The translations under genes and the position numbers were made by a program. The notes under the pieces were generated by a model. The model was not told the DNA's origin. It did not search any database and was given only the letters and a program-made list of their open reading frames with translations. This document shows, piece after piece, positions 11,031-22,589 of a stretch of DNA of 64,000 nucleotides. This DNA comes from Flammulina velutipes (lineage: Eukaryota > Basidiomycota > Agaricomycetes > Agaricales > Physalacriaceae), in NCBI GenBank assembly GCA_011800155.1, contig CM022371.1, positions 1,240,001-1,304,000 of the forward strand, given 5' to 3'. Positions within the stretch are counted from its first letter, which is position 1. Each line of letters opens with the position of its first letter.

Positions 11031-12519
11031 TCATGCACGAACTTTGAGCGTTCCAAGGAAAGCCGCCTTCTCCTCGAAGGTTTGGAAAGAGCCGTGCTAA
11101 AAAAACATGCGATGAGTCTCTCGAGACATTTGGAAAAACAAAGACCACATACACCGAACTTCGACGAGGTATCGATGAATTTGAGTTGTACCTTCTCCAA
11201 ATCCCGACGAGAAGTGTGCACCATCAGCGACTTGCGCAGCGTAATGACACGCTTTTTGGTTCCAGGAATCGATCCCTTGAGCATCAAAAAGTCGTTCTTC
11301 ACTATTCCGTAATGAGGGAAACCACCCATGGGCGTGATGACTTTTTTGGTGATATCAGACTCGGTCGAAGCATTTGCATCGCTGTCACCAGCGCCGATGC
11401 GGTAAATCTTCTTGTTGAGCTCAGTACGGTGATGGTAACCGTCTAATAAAATTGTGAGGACAAGAACACAAACAAGTTGAGAGTCACTTACTTTGACCGG
11501 CACGCGCAACTGAGAACATGACCTTCGAAGGATGCCATGCACCAATACATGCGACCTTGCGAAGACCTTTGTGGGTCTTGCGAGGAAGCTTCTTGGTTCC
11601 CCAACGGTGAGTGACACCTTCGAATCCATGACCCTTGGTAACAGCAATAACATCGATGACCTCGTCCTGCTCGAACAACGAGGTAACCTCTATGGGCTTC
11701 TCGAACAGACCGTGCGAGAACTCGACCTTGTCCGCAATAGAACCACCGTTAACCTGGATCTCCATGAGATGCGCCTTCTTCTGGGTGAGACCGGTCTTGC
11801 GTATTTGGGTGTGGGCAAGGACACGGACGACAGTGCAGTATTTGCGGATACGCTCGAGCTCACGGGAGACGGACTTGCCGCTGTCCTCAGCGTGCTTCTT
11901 GGCGTACCGGGTGAAGGCCTTCTTCTTCGATCGGTACCAGTTCTTGTAGAATCGACGCTTGACTTCGTCTGAAAGATGGGATGCCCAGACGGTGGTGAGT
12001 GTGCGCAGGCCACGGGGAGTCTCGACGTATCCAACGACACCAACAGCGATCATGGGGGGAGTCTCGACGATGGTGACAGCCTCGACGATCTCGCGCTTGT
12101 GCATCTCTAAATCCAGAATTTGAGATTTGGCCGGGGGATTAGGATAGAACGAGACGTACTGGAGCCTGGACGGTCAAGATCACGAACGACGTGGGTCATA
12201 CCCGCCTTGTAGCCCAACATGGCAGTCAAGTGAACGGGCTTCTTGGGGTCATCCTAGCGATTTTCACCATGTCAGAGTGGTGTCTTCGAAAATTCTGCTA
12301 CAGGGACGCACCTTGGGGAATGACTTGACCTTTCCGCGGTGGCGCGCCGCACGCTTTCGGGGGAGGAAACCCAGGGAACCGTGACGGGGGGCTTCGTACT
12401 ATTTTACATCTATCGTCAGATCCAAGCTTTTTCTAACCAGTGGGTATACGGACCTTACGATGACTGGATGTATACGTTAGTAAACGCTGTTTAAAGCATC
12501 GCAGCAACACTCACCTCAT
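11031..12519 (-). CDS. RPL3: 60S ribosomal protein uL3
   Basis: Seven coding exons on the minus strand: 12519-12515 (ATG AG only), 12463-12454 (10 nt), 12398-12312, 12253-12160, 12106-11492, 11442-11153, 11096-11031; 388 aa, the family's normal length. The spliced start reads [21 protein letters not shown], the canonical uL3 N-terminus, which proves the two tiny exons. Further anchors are '[14 protein letters not shown]', '[22 protein letters not shown]', '[10 protein letters not shown]', '[17 protein letters not shown]' and '[14 protein letters not shown]'. A perfect 'tactaac' branch-point sequence lies in intron 1. The protein builds the peptidyl-transferase centre region of the large subunit. 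It is divergent from the EH-domain gene with 240 bp between start codons. Confidence 0.96.
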
Positions 12520-12759
12520 CCTGAAGAAGTCTTGAGGGGGACGAGTTTGGCGACGACGAACAATATTTTGCTTCTCGCTGTGGACGGTCGGGAATTGCCG
12601 TAGTGTGGCTGCTGGAACTGTACAGTTGCTCTCGGCTTTCCCGATGCTGTGCCGGGCCGATTGATCCGAGCTTAATGCATTGCATTGACGTCAACGCGCA
12701 GTAGCTTTCCGGTTTTCCCATGAACAGCCAGGGATGTCCTTGGTCTTGTCCTCGTACTC

Positions 12760-14857
12760 ATGAATACGATTTCACCCGAGGAAACTCGTCTCGTTGAGCT
12801 TATACTTGCGAAAGATGGACACGACACACTCAGTCCGGATTCTGCCATTGAGGCTCTTCAGTCATCTGGCCTATCTCCGGACGTGCTAGCGACTATCTGG
12901 GACTTGGTGGACGATGGACAGAAAGGCTTTCTCTCCAAAGACGATCTTGCAAGGGCAATTCGCGTTATCGGCTGGGCTCAGAGGGGGTTTCCAGTCGAAT
13001 CTCAGCGTACTATACAGCGTATGTTGTCGTATCTATCGTGAACGCGAATACTTACAGCCTGCAGCGGGGCCTTTGGCTTACTTTGAAGGGTACCAAAGAC
13101 CTGCGATCAACGAATCGGTATTCTTGATCCTACCGCCTCTATCGAAAGGTCACAAGGCAAAGTACCAAGCGATATTCAATAGCGCGGGACCCGAGAAAGA
13201 GCTGTTAAGTGGTAGGTCCAGGCGCAATCACCACCATCAGTACTTATCGGTTCCATAGGCTACAAAGTATGGGAGACCTTGGTGCTATCCAAGCTGCCTC
13301 TCGACACTTTGACTCGTATCTGGTATGTATTCATTGGTTAGTTCCCCTTGTAAGTAATCTAATTCCCAACTAGGGACCTCGTCGACGCTAGCAGGCGTGG
13401 AAGCCTTACCATGGCAGAGTTTAGCATCGCCATGTATTTAGTGCACGGAATCCTCGATGGCCATTTCACCAGCCTCCCACCTGCTATACCTCCCCACCTT
13501 CGCGAGCAAGCAGAAGAAATCGCACAACCATCCTCCCCAGATTGCAACCCCATCTCAAGTGCTTTCACCACCGATTTCTATTTCATCCGAGCTAGCGTCG
13601 ACCTGGACTCATGGGAACTTCCCCCGATACTTAGAAAGCACGCAGATTCCTACTTTGGGGCTCTTGACCAGGATGGTAAAGGCTACCTAGAAGGAGAGCA
13701 AACTGTGACGTTCCTTCTTGATTCTTCCCTCCCTGGCGAAGATCTAGGGCATATCTGGTATGTTTCTTCGCACAACTTGGAATAAATGCTTATTGTCAGG
13801 ACAGGGATATCATAGATTCGACGGGAAAAGGACATTTAACATCTGACGATTTTGCACTTGCGCTTTTCCTGGTGTATAAAGCGCTGGCGGGGATCAAGAT
13901 ACCAAGTCAATTACCCCCCATTGCTCTGTCTTATCGTCAGGAAACTCAACCGCTTTGCGACGTGGATAGTAGGTCTTCCAAACAATGTATTTCTTCATTT
14001 CTAACTCCCATCCAGAACCTTTACTAAACAAGCGACATTCCGAACTACCACCTTTACCACCAGAGGTATCCCTCGATCTTACCCGAGAGCTCGAAGTCCT
14101 GCGTGCCCAACTCGAAGCGATGACCCAATCCCGGCTCAGAGAAAAGACGACTCTCAAGCATGAGATCTATACCCTGCAATGTTCCCAACACGAGCTAATG
14201 ACAGAAAACAGCGAGCTGCGCCTCTCCCTGCGTAACACCTCACAATCGATGCGCCGCTCGCTCTCAATGCACACCGACAAGACCGCCGCCGATAACGCGA
14301 GTCTTCGAAAGCAGTTGCGCCACACCGAAGAGCAGCGCGCACACCTCTCATCCGCGATGCTCGACCTCACGCAGGAGAACCACCTCCTCCAAGCCAAACT
14401 CGAGAGCCTCGCGACGAGCCTAGAGTCTAAAACCGCGGACTACGACGTGCAGAGGTTGGTGATGGACGAGACGACGGCGGAGATGGAGCGTCTCCGTGCG
14501 CAGGTTGCGGAGATGCGGGATGCAACGACGTTGGTTCCTGAGGCGGGCGGGGATGAGGATTTGCAGAGGGTGATTAATGAGGATTTGGCCAAGGAGAACC
14601 GGAGGTTTAGGGCGCAGGTTGGACAGTTGGCTGAGGCGTTGAGGGAGGTGCAGACTGCTATGGTGCCGAGGGAGAGCTTGGAGGAGGCGAAGAGGGTGGG
14701 GAGGAGGTTGGAGAGGAAGGTTAGGGAGGTGCAGGGGAGGAATGAGGAGCTGCAGAGGCAGGTTGAGGAGTTGGGGAGGAGGAACGCAGAGGAACGGTCG
14801 GAGAATGCTACTGCTGGGGGAGATGTGCCACCGCCTGCGTATCAGGCTATTGGATAA
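12760..14857 (+). CDS. Three-EH-domain coiled-coil protein (Ede1/Eps15-like)
   Basis: Six exons: 12760-13018, 13065-13211, 13259-13322, 13374-13757, 13805-13968, 14016-14857; 619 aa. The acceptor of exon 2 could also be six bases earlier. Three EH modules are visible by their 'TIWDLVD / RIWDLVD / IWDIID' loops, each followed by a G-x-L calcium-loop-like segment ('DGQKGFLSKDDLARA', 'SRRGSLTMAEFSIAMYL', 'STGKGHLTSDDFALAL'). From about 345 to the end there is a long heptad coiled coil. EH domains bind NPF motifs in early endocytic adaptors. Relative to yeast Ede1 the protein is short: no UBA domain and no long C-terminal tail, so it may be a separate small EH scaffold rather than Ede1 itself. 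Confidence 0.87.
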
Positions 14858-14950
14858 TATGTCGTATGTATAACAGTTCTTATTTATTTGCTTTCGTTTC
14901 GATGTTAGAAGCCTTTACACGTGACTGTATCTTGACCTTTCACCACGACC

Positions 14951-15540
14951 ATGGCAGCACCACAACCCGATTTTGTGAAGATCGTAGCTGCAATGCAGTC
15001 CATAGCTGACGGGCTGAACACCGTGATGTATGAGAATCAGAATCTACTCCTTCCCGTCGACATCCACGGACAACTGCTCATTATCACGGAGAGTTTACAA
15101 CGCCTTGCCGTCAACCTCGCCAACCATGCCACTCTTGCCTCCAATCAGAATGCTACTGCAACTCTCGCTTCGATCTCGACGTTGTAAGTGGTGTGTCCGC
15201 TCATCGATCGTCGATCATCACTGACAGTGGTAACTTGAATCAGCCTGGCCAATGCTCCCATGCGTGCTTTCAATGCAATGGCACCAGAGTGTGCTCGCAT
15301 TCATGGGCCAGTCGGGTATGGGCTCCTTCCGCCTCCCATTACTACGCGTCGGCAACTTGACGATGCGACAAGTTAGTGTCAGATGAATCTCTTGATATAC
15401 TTCACTGATTTATTCTGTGGGTAGTTGACCAACTTGATACGCTCAACAGTGGTATCCTCCTAGCCGAAGGGTATCCAGAAACTGGAACGGTCGATGAGAA
15501 GCGTCGGGCCATCGTTGATTACCTTGGCCTCAAAGCCTGA
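14951..15540 (+). CDS. Small conserved-looking protein of unknown function
   Basis: Three exons: 14951-15183, 15244-15371, 15425-15540; 158 aa with consistent phases. The ATG is in 'cacgaccatggc', a strong context. The protein has an N-terminal amphipathic helix ('FVKIVAAMQSIADGLNTVM'), a Leu-rich helix ('LLIITESLQRLAVNLANHA'), a Pro loop ('LLPPPITTRRQLD') and a short C-terminal helix. No signal peptide, no membrane segment, no Cys pairs. I do not recognise the family with confidence. The model rests on splice-phase consistency and sensible codon use. It starts only 93 bases after the upstream stop codon on the same strand. Confidence 0.65.
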
Positions 15541-16210
15541 AGATATGGATTCCGTCCTGTTATTGCTATGAATCTTTTGTTAATGATGTTGTATATATCT
15601 TTGGACGGTATAAGAGCATATTTGGTTACTTTACGCTTTAAGTTGGCTAGGAGAGATCGATCCCCGTTCGTGTACATGGGAAGTGAGTGACGGCTGTCGT
15701 GGCGTCGTTAATTGGTGCCGAACCATGCCGATCAAAGTAAAGAGAACACGAGCACGTGCCACATCCCTGGTTTCTTTCGCTCCTTCATTCTCTTGTCGTA
15801 CTCTTTTTTCGCCCGCCAATTGACATTCTGCTACACAAGCCGAACATCCTGCTCTACGCCTCTCCTACACCCAGAAGGCAGTCCGGTCCGCATCCCGTTC
15901 TTGAGCCCGCTGGCATATGTCACAGCCAGGAGGCTGGAAACAGCGCTCAAAGCGAAGATTCCTTTAAGTGGAGCTAATCCGACCTTCTACCTAAACATAG
16001 GCATGATCGACTGTACGAGAATACTCCGATTTAGTCACTCGGACGCACGGGAAGTGTGTTCCTCTCTGAAAACTGAACCACATGTCTCGATATCCTCGTG
16101 TTTTGATAGCTTCGCGTCGCTTCTCGAGATAGCAGTGGGATAAAGCGCGACGGAAAATGGCCGCTCATTCAACTCATCATCGAGACGTGTGATTGTTTTT
16201 CGCAGGATGG
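15541..16210. other. Intergenic region, no supported gene
   Basis: About 670 bases. A 143-codon open frame at 15712-16143 has no recognisable domain, no good start context and poor coding character, so it is not called. The end of the region is the subtilase promoter. Confidence 0.45.
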
Positions 16211-16218
16211 TATAAAGG
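16211..16218 (+). promoter_or_regulatory. TATA box of the subtilase gene
   Basis: 'tataaagg' lies 42 bases before the subtilase ATG. Few genes in the window show such a box; TATA promoters usually go with regulated, secreted or stress genes. Confidence 0.5.
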
Positions 16219-16252
16219 CTTCGTGTCGTGTCGACACAAACACCCAGACGCA

Positions 16253-19200
16253 ATGAAGCTGTCAACCCTCGCAGCCGCCGTTCTTTCCCTTTCCCTTTTA
16301 TCGACTGCTCTTACTCTCTCTGATATCAACCCCGTGACAACGCTTCCCACTCTCACAAACAGATTCATTATCGAAGTCACTGACGCTTCCAAAATACCCA
16401 CAAAGCACGAATTAGTCGACGCTACGGTATGTATCCACATCAAAGGCATTCCCTCAGTCAGCTAACTCTCGTGCGACCTATAGGCTCACGAGAAGCTGTA
16501 CGCGTATCTCCAGGACAGAGACATCGGCTATGTTGTCAACAAGGAATATGACTCTGAGATCTTCGTGGGCGCTTCGGTGACTCTGAGTGTAAGTCGAGCT
16601 CGCATGTGTGCCACAAAATTCCTGCTAGCATTACTCTCTTAGTCGCCTGAGGTTCGCGCTGTCATCCCTCTCAAGTTTTTATGCGAACTCATTTATCTAA
16701 ATATAGGATGTCGAAGCGATCAAAGCGAACACAGACATCTTAAGTATTCGCCCCGTTCGCATGTATCCCGGGCCCGCGTATGTTGCCACAGTGCCATCTA
16801 GATATGATTCTCACATTGAGCTTAGGCCGATCAAACGGGAAACTTTGGCTGAAGGTGCGGGCGCGGACGTCCAATCCACACATATCCTGACGGTTAGCTT
16901 GATCTACTCATTATTTATTGATTCGCCTAGCAGTTCACTTAGGGTGTCGATAAGCTTCATGCGAGAGGAATCTATGGGGCTGGAATCAAGATCGGGATGT
17001 GAGTCATTATTCGTCGCTTCGTGTGAAACTACCTTACTCTCGACATCCGAAGCATAGACACAGGTGTGCGCATAAGGAGCGAAATCGGGTACATTGACTG
17101 AATGTGTGGTTACTACTTAGGTATTGATTACACACACCCTGCCCTTGGTGGCGGATTCGGCGAAGGATTCAAGGTCGTTGGAGGCTACGACTTCGTAGGA
17201 GATGACTATACTGGTAAGGACACAACGAAGCTTAGCGCTGTTGGAGATAACCTTTTCCTTTCGTCAGGCATCAACGAGCCAGTCCCTGATCCAGACCCAC
17301 TCGACCAGTGTGCGGGTAAGTTACTTTTCTCAAGCCAGGATTCCGGACTCACTGCCATTCTAATCACCAAGGTCATGGAACACATGTTGCGGTATGTGAC
17401 TGTCGTATCTAGCCTGTGGATTTCCTGATGTTTCCCAGGGCATAATTGGTGCAGATCCTGACAATCCGTACTCGATCAGCGGTGTCGCATACGAAGCATC
17501 CATCTCTGCGTATAGGGTGCTTGGATGTTCTGGATTTGCTACTGATGACGGTGAGCTGAGGCTCATATGTATCCTCTTATTTACCTCAATTCGTCTACCA
17601 GTTATCGTCGACGCACTTATCCGCGGCTTCGAAGACGGACAAGATATCTTGACACTCTCGCTCGGCGCCCCAGATGGATGGACTGAAGGAACTACTTCCG
17701 TCCTGGCAAGTAGGATTGCTCAGACAGGCAAAGTTGTAACGATAGCAGCTGGGAATCGCGTGAGATCTATTTTGTCTATGTTGCTATCCTCATGCTCAGA
17801 CTTTTTTCGGTCCTGTAGGGATCCTCAGGTTCATGGTATAGCTCCTACCCAGCAAACGGCATAGATGTGATATCGGTAGCCAGTCTTGACAAGTACGTGT
17901 AGTATCATGAGCCTTTCCCTTGACGACATGATACCACTGACCTCTCCAGCACAGTACTCCTTCTCCAGAACGCCACTGTTGTCATTGATGGTATCGATAG
18001 AGATCCCATAACCTATTACAGCCTCGAACCGTTCCCTCTGTCCGAAACACTGCCGATCTATCCCCTCTCCAATGATACCACCATCGAAGACGATGCCTGC
18101 AACGAACTGCCAGATACGATTCCCGACCTCTCGCCTTACCTTGTCGTGGTTCGTCAGGGTACTTGCACATATGTAGGATTTCATCTTACTTTTTTTGCCT
18201 TTTGTTCTCATCTCCGATTCAAGGTGACAAAATTGGCCAACATTGCGGCCAAAGGAGGAAGATATGTGCTCGTTTATGAGTAAGTCGTTGGGCCCTCTCA
18301 TTTGACGCTGTGTTTTTGACCTTTAGTAATGGCAACGGCTTCACCCCCGTCAATGTCAGAAACTATAATGCCACTATGATCCAAGCTGCCGATGGCGAAT
18401 TTGTATGTCGGACGCACAGCAATGCTTCCTCGAGAACACTAATGTGCTTGTAGTTGGTCAAGGAATTTGCAAGCGGAGCCAACATCACAATCACTTTCCC
18501 TCAAGAGGGCGCGTCAACGAACTTTCCTAGCCCTACAGGTGGATTGATTTCATCATTCACAAGGTGCGGTTGCTCAGCGCTCAGATGCCGCTTGTTCTTA
18601 TTAAAATTGCTTAGCTATGGACCTTCTAACGACTTTTACTTCAAACCGGCTATTGCTGCTCCAGGCGGAGACATACTGTCCACGCTTCCTCTCAACAGAT
18701 ATGGTATACTCCCCATTGCAATAGCCTATTTTCTATCAACTCACGTCTCCCAAGGTGTCTTATCTGGCACGAGCATGTCAACCCCCTACTTAGCTGGCGC
18801 TGCTGCCCTCCTTTTGTCCATCAAGGGGGCGTCTCCAGAGGTCGCCTTGGGCGCTCGGAGTCTTTTCCAAAGCACAGCGCGTATCGTCTCCACTAGCCAT
18901 ACTATCAACGAAGATCCACCCCAAACTGTTACTCAGCAGGGTGCCGGCTTGGTGAACGTGTTCGACGCAATCTACGCCAATACCACAATATCCCCTACAG
19001 AGCTTATTCTGAACGATACTGCCCACCTGGTTGATACGTAAGAAGCCTCCGTCATTCTATGGCTTTCATACAATAATGCGGGTTTTCTACAGCTTCACTC
19101 TCACTATCAGCAACACGGGAACGGAATACAAAGATTACACCCTCCTCCACCTACCGGCTGCTACAGCGCTTACCGTTGAGAACGGAACCATCTTTGTTGC

Positions 19201-19965
19201 TCTCGGCCCCGTTCCCTTGTCTACAGACTACGCCTCTGTTGCCTTCAGCAAAGACTCATTCACGCTTGGTGCCGGTGAATCCACCACTGTCGCCGTGACA
19301 ATAACACCACCAGAAGATGTCGACGCCTCGATGTTCCCCGTCTACTCTGGATTCATCCAAGCTATCAGCGGAAGTGAGATAGTCCACGCCACATATCTCG
19401 GCCTTGCGGCTTCTCTGTATGACAAAAAGGTTATCGATGATACTGATCGTGTATTGGGATTCGTACTTCCTGCGATAGTCAATGCGGATGGTGAGGTCCA
19501 AGAGGAGCCTACTGAGTATACTTTTGTCGAGGGGGATTTCCCGTCCGTTCTTTTCCGGTGTGTATGCCATCGCTCCTTGAGAGTTTCTTTGCCTTACTAG
19601 GTTGTGTCAGATTCGTGTTTGGGACACCCTTGTTCAACCTGGAGTTAGTTGGCTCGGAGGGAGCATCGGTTGTGGGCTCCATTGGGTCCTTCCAGTACTA
19701 CCCACGAAACGGCGAGGTATGTTCTGCTCTCTCTGATGAGGCGATGTTCCAACTTATACCTTGTGTTCAGTCAGATACCAATAGAGACCCATACTATATT
19801 TTTGCACTGGAAGACCCGAGATTTGCGAACGGCACAGTTATTCCCAATGGGCAATATAGGATTCTTCTTAGCGCTCTCAAGGTCACTGGAGATCCTTCCA
19901 AAGAGGAGGACTATGAGAGATGGTTGAGCGGGATTGTGGGTGTTGAGGTCTCAGCCGAGGCTTGA
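16253..19965 (+). CDS. Secreted subtilisin-like serine protease (S8, PA-domain type)
   Basis: Twenty exons (16253-16426, 16484-16588, 16643-16651, 16707-16892, 16943-16998, 17053-17063, 17121-17315, 17372-17391, 17439-17550, 17602-17759, 17819-17892, 17950-18172, 18224-18279, 18327-18402, 18454-18563, 18615-18703, 18755-19037, 19093-19557, 19611-19716, 19771-19965) give 900 aa with every phase consistent. Order: signal peptide 1-19, I9-type prodomain to about 110, S8 domain with Asp179 ('IIDTGIDYTHP'), His247 ('GHGTHVAG'), oxyanion Asn341 ('AAGN') and Ser558 ('SGTSMSTP'); a PA domain is inserted at about 370-500, and an Fn3-like region follows from about 615. This is the Vpr/minor extracellular protease type common in wood- and litter-decay fungi, presumably for extracellular protein breakdown. 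Three exons are only 9, 11 and 20 nt long. Confidence 0.92.
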
Positions 19966-19967
19966 AG

Positions 19968-19981
19968 CTTGAAGCTTCAAG
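19968..19981. repeat. Perfect 14-bp palindrome after subtilase stop
   Basis: CTTGAAGCTTCAAG reads the same on both strands and starts 3 bases after the stop codon, next to another partial copy of the half-site. It could form a small hairpin in the 3' UTR; no function is shown. Confidence 0.5.
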
Positions 19982-20128
19982 TCTTGGTGCTTTTATTTTT
20001 TGAAGACTTTTTACAATTGAATGGTATATCTTGACTCTTGGATATCAGCGCGCTATAGGATTTTGAGACCAGAAAGTCCAGGGGCAGAGTTAAGAATGCG
20101 TGATCGATCAAGTTGGTGTAATACCACC

Positions 20129-20872
20129 ATGTCGTACGAAAACGCGTACAATCCCTATCTCAACGCCAATGGAAACCCATACATGAACGTGAACTATGGG
20201 GCCATGTCTATGCCATACACGGTGCCGCAGTCGCGCGTCGCTGCGCCTGTTCCGCAATCGCCTCCGACGCCCCCACCGCCAGCGATCACGGGAGAGACAG
20301 CGTCAAAGGCAATGCGACGGTTCATCCTGGGGGAACTGCGGGAAGCAGGGTTCGATAGTGCAGAGCACGAAGGGGTGCTGGAGGTGCTGGAAGGGAACGT
20401 GGTCACTCTAATTGAGCGGCTATACCGACGCGCCCATGAATACGCGAATCTGTCCAACCGCGCCGGTGCCATCGCCTCGGACTTGCTGGTAGCGTGCCAC
20501 GACGAGCACGTGCCCCTCCATCCACCCAAGCGCCACCGCACGCACGTCGACATTGAATTAGCTCCCCCTCCACCGCGCTCGCCGTCCCCAAAACTGCTTC
20601 CCTCCCGCTCTCCCTCGCCCTCCTCCATCCATGCCCCCACCCATATCCCACTTCCTCCTAAACATACATACACACGAACCACACCTCTCACCCCGCCGAC
20701 GTCAATACCATCGCTCGACAAAAAGCTACGCACGGCAGGACTCGTCCAAGAATCTCTGCGCAGTCTCATGATGGGCACCGAGGGCCGCCAGGAAGACGAA
20801 GAGCTACTCGGGCACGTCGTAAACTGGCAGGCGCAGGCGGGAACCCGGGGCAGAAAGCGGTGGCGGGTTTAG
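20129..20872 (+). CDS. TAF8: TFIID subunit TAF8 (histone-fold)
   Basis: Single exon, 247 aa. After a Pro/Tyr/Asn-rich leader (1-55), residues about 58-122 form a Bromo_TP histone fold ('SKAMRRFILGELREAGFDSA', 'LEVLEGNVVTLIERLYRRAH', 'ANLSNRAGAIASDLLVAC'). A Pro/Ser linker follows, then the short TAF8 C-terminal motif 'LPPKHTYTRTTPLTPP' at about 180-195 and a helix with 'KLRTAGLVQESLRSLM'. TAF8 pairs with TAF10 and brings TAF2 into TFIID in the nucleus. The motif pair (histone fold plus PxPHTY-like) separates it from TAF3. The stop codon is only 52 bases before the FMN1 start on the same strand. Confidence 0.85.
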   Translation: MSYENAYNPYLNANGNPYMNVNYGAMSMPYTVPQSRVAAPVPQSPPTPPPPAITGETASKAMRRFILGELREAGFDSAEHEGVLEVLEGNVVTLIERLYRRAHEYANLSNRAGAIASDLLVACHDEHVPLHPPKRHRTHVDIELAPPPPRSPSPKLLPSRSPSPSSIHAPTHIPLPPKHTYTRTTPLTPPTSIPSLDKKLRTAGLVQESLRSLMMGTEGRQEDEELLGHVVNWQAQAGTRGRKRWRV

Positions 20873-20924
20873 TCAGTAAGTACATGTAGCAGACCAGAGT
20901 ACGTCCAATACAGCTCTTATCTTG

Positions 20925-21476
20925 ATGCCACCACCATCCCGCCCCGCAATCGCTGGCCCCGACGTTCCCATTGCCCCATTCCCAGTCCGATTATCAGGCC
21001 CCGTGCAGCACGGCTTTGGACGCGGCGGGAAAGACCTGGGATGTCCCACCGCTAACCTCCCCGACGACGCTGTCCCGCAGAACCTTGCCCCGGGCGTTTA
21101 CTTTGGATATGCCCAGGTGCCCTCCCATCCAATCGCACCGGGTGTGTATCCCATGGCTATGAGCCTCGGCTGGAACCCTTTCTACAAGAACGAGAAGCTC
21201 ACGGTCGAGATACACGTCATGCATGATTTTGGGGGTGAGGATTTCTATGGCCGCGATATGAAAGCTGTTGTCCTCGGATGGGTGAGGGATGAGCTGGATT
21301 ATACGAGTCGAGGTTAGTCGTCCCCCTCTTGCTCGATTGGCTTGATCTTTGACCTTTGTATAGAAGCGCTCATAGAGGATATCGAGACCGATAAGCGCGT
21401 CGCTATAAAATCCCTAGAGAGAGAGGCCTATAGCGTCTTTCAGCGCGATGATTTTTTCACTATAGAGGACAAATAG
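20925..21476 (+). CDS. FMN1: Riboflavin kinase
   Basis: Two exons, 20925-21312 and 21364-21476; 166 aa, normal for monofunctional eukaryotic riboflavin kinase. The signature 'GPVQHGFGRGGKDLGCPTANLP' region (about 25-46) holds the ATP/Mg-binding PTAN motif; 'GVYFGYAQV', 'AMSLGWNPFYKNEKLTVEIHV' (catalytic Glu in TVE) and 'DFYGRDMKAVVLGWVRDE' follow. It converts riboflavin and ATP to FMN. The first ATG of the frame is in 'cttgatgcc'. The gene begins 52 bases after TAF8 stops, so its promoter must lie in or very near the TAF8 coding end. Confidence 0.95.
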
Positions 21477-22589
21477 ATGTCCTTTTTCACCTTTATCGTC
21501 ACTGCTGGTACCCGCAAAATCAGCGCGCATGACCAACCGTCTTCGAATCAACAGCAACCCAACCCCAGTTATTGTCAATGTAACACCCGACACACGGACG
21601 GATTAGCAAACATCTCGCCTGCGACTCTCGCGCAACCAACCTTTGGTCAATTTCTCTTCCAAGTCGCCTTCTGTGCATTCGAAAATTCGTCTCCTCCGAC
21701 TCCTTAACCTTCCTTTCTACAAATATCAAAATTCCCATAGACTATTCTCACTCTCTTGCTCAATATACCCATTCTAGTCATTCTTCCACGCCAGCTTAAT
21801 TCATCCTGTTCTCCGCTTCCTTGTCTTTGCGAGTCCCGTTCTGTCACTGGCCAATAAAGAGTCATCGTTTATTACTTGCTTCTTCAAGGGCGTATCAGGC
21901 CTACGTCCATGATTAATCATTAACTATTCCACGAATAAGAAGCCTAACGGATGTTCGATTCCGCACTATTTCACTAAGTACGTCTCTCATAATTACTCCT
22001 GTGCCCTCAACACTCCTACATAGATGTTCAAGATATTCGCTGCTTACTCGCCCCCCAATCGATAGCGCGTAAACCCAAGAACCCAACCATGGAGTCAAGG
22101 CTTCCATTGCGAGTCCCAGCGCTAGTCCTTCTGCTCGTCAGAATAGCTCCTGGCGAGATTGCTTCCCCAGTACCCGCAGGCCACAACCCATCAAGTCGTT
22201 GGTTCGGGGGTTACGATACACAATCGTTTTTGGGGGAAAAGCCTAAAGGAAGCTCGGGACTTGGCTGTGGAAGGAACTGTGTGTATAGACTCAAGCGATA
22301 CAACGTGTTTGCATTTGGACATGATTGTGATTATGATTCCCGTTGGCTGAAGCGTGGTCGCGTCTGGGAGGGAAAAGAAAGCAATGAAGGATGAAATTGA
22401 TCGCGACCAAGGAAGCAATGGACATAGTAAGTTGCCTGCCAGTGGGATAGGGCGCTCGCGCCATAGCCGTAAAAGTGTCATTCAGTTGTAAAGCAATGCT
22501 GTTCGAGTATTGGACCATGGGATTGAAACATACTTGCACCTTTCGGTAAATAGCGTGTGCCCGGGCGGCGTATGTAGGTACAACTGGGG
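21477..22589. other. Intergenic region after FMN1
   Basis: About 1.1 kb without a supported gene. T/C-rich at first, probably 3' UTR. Around 22319-22365 there is a partial repeat ('cgttggctgaagcg') of the 3' coding end of the Myb gene (around 22622-22640). Confidence 0.45.

Noticed and set aside
15712..16143. 143-codon plus-strand frame before the subtilase
   Set aside because: No domain, weak start, no splice signals, and composition of intergenic DNA.
22089..22394. 101-codon frame with a hydrophobic start that resembles a signal peptide
   Set aside because: The hydrophobic run is short and Arg-interrupted, the rest is repeat-like sequence shared with the Myb gene end, and no exon structure supports it.
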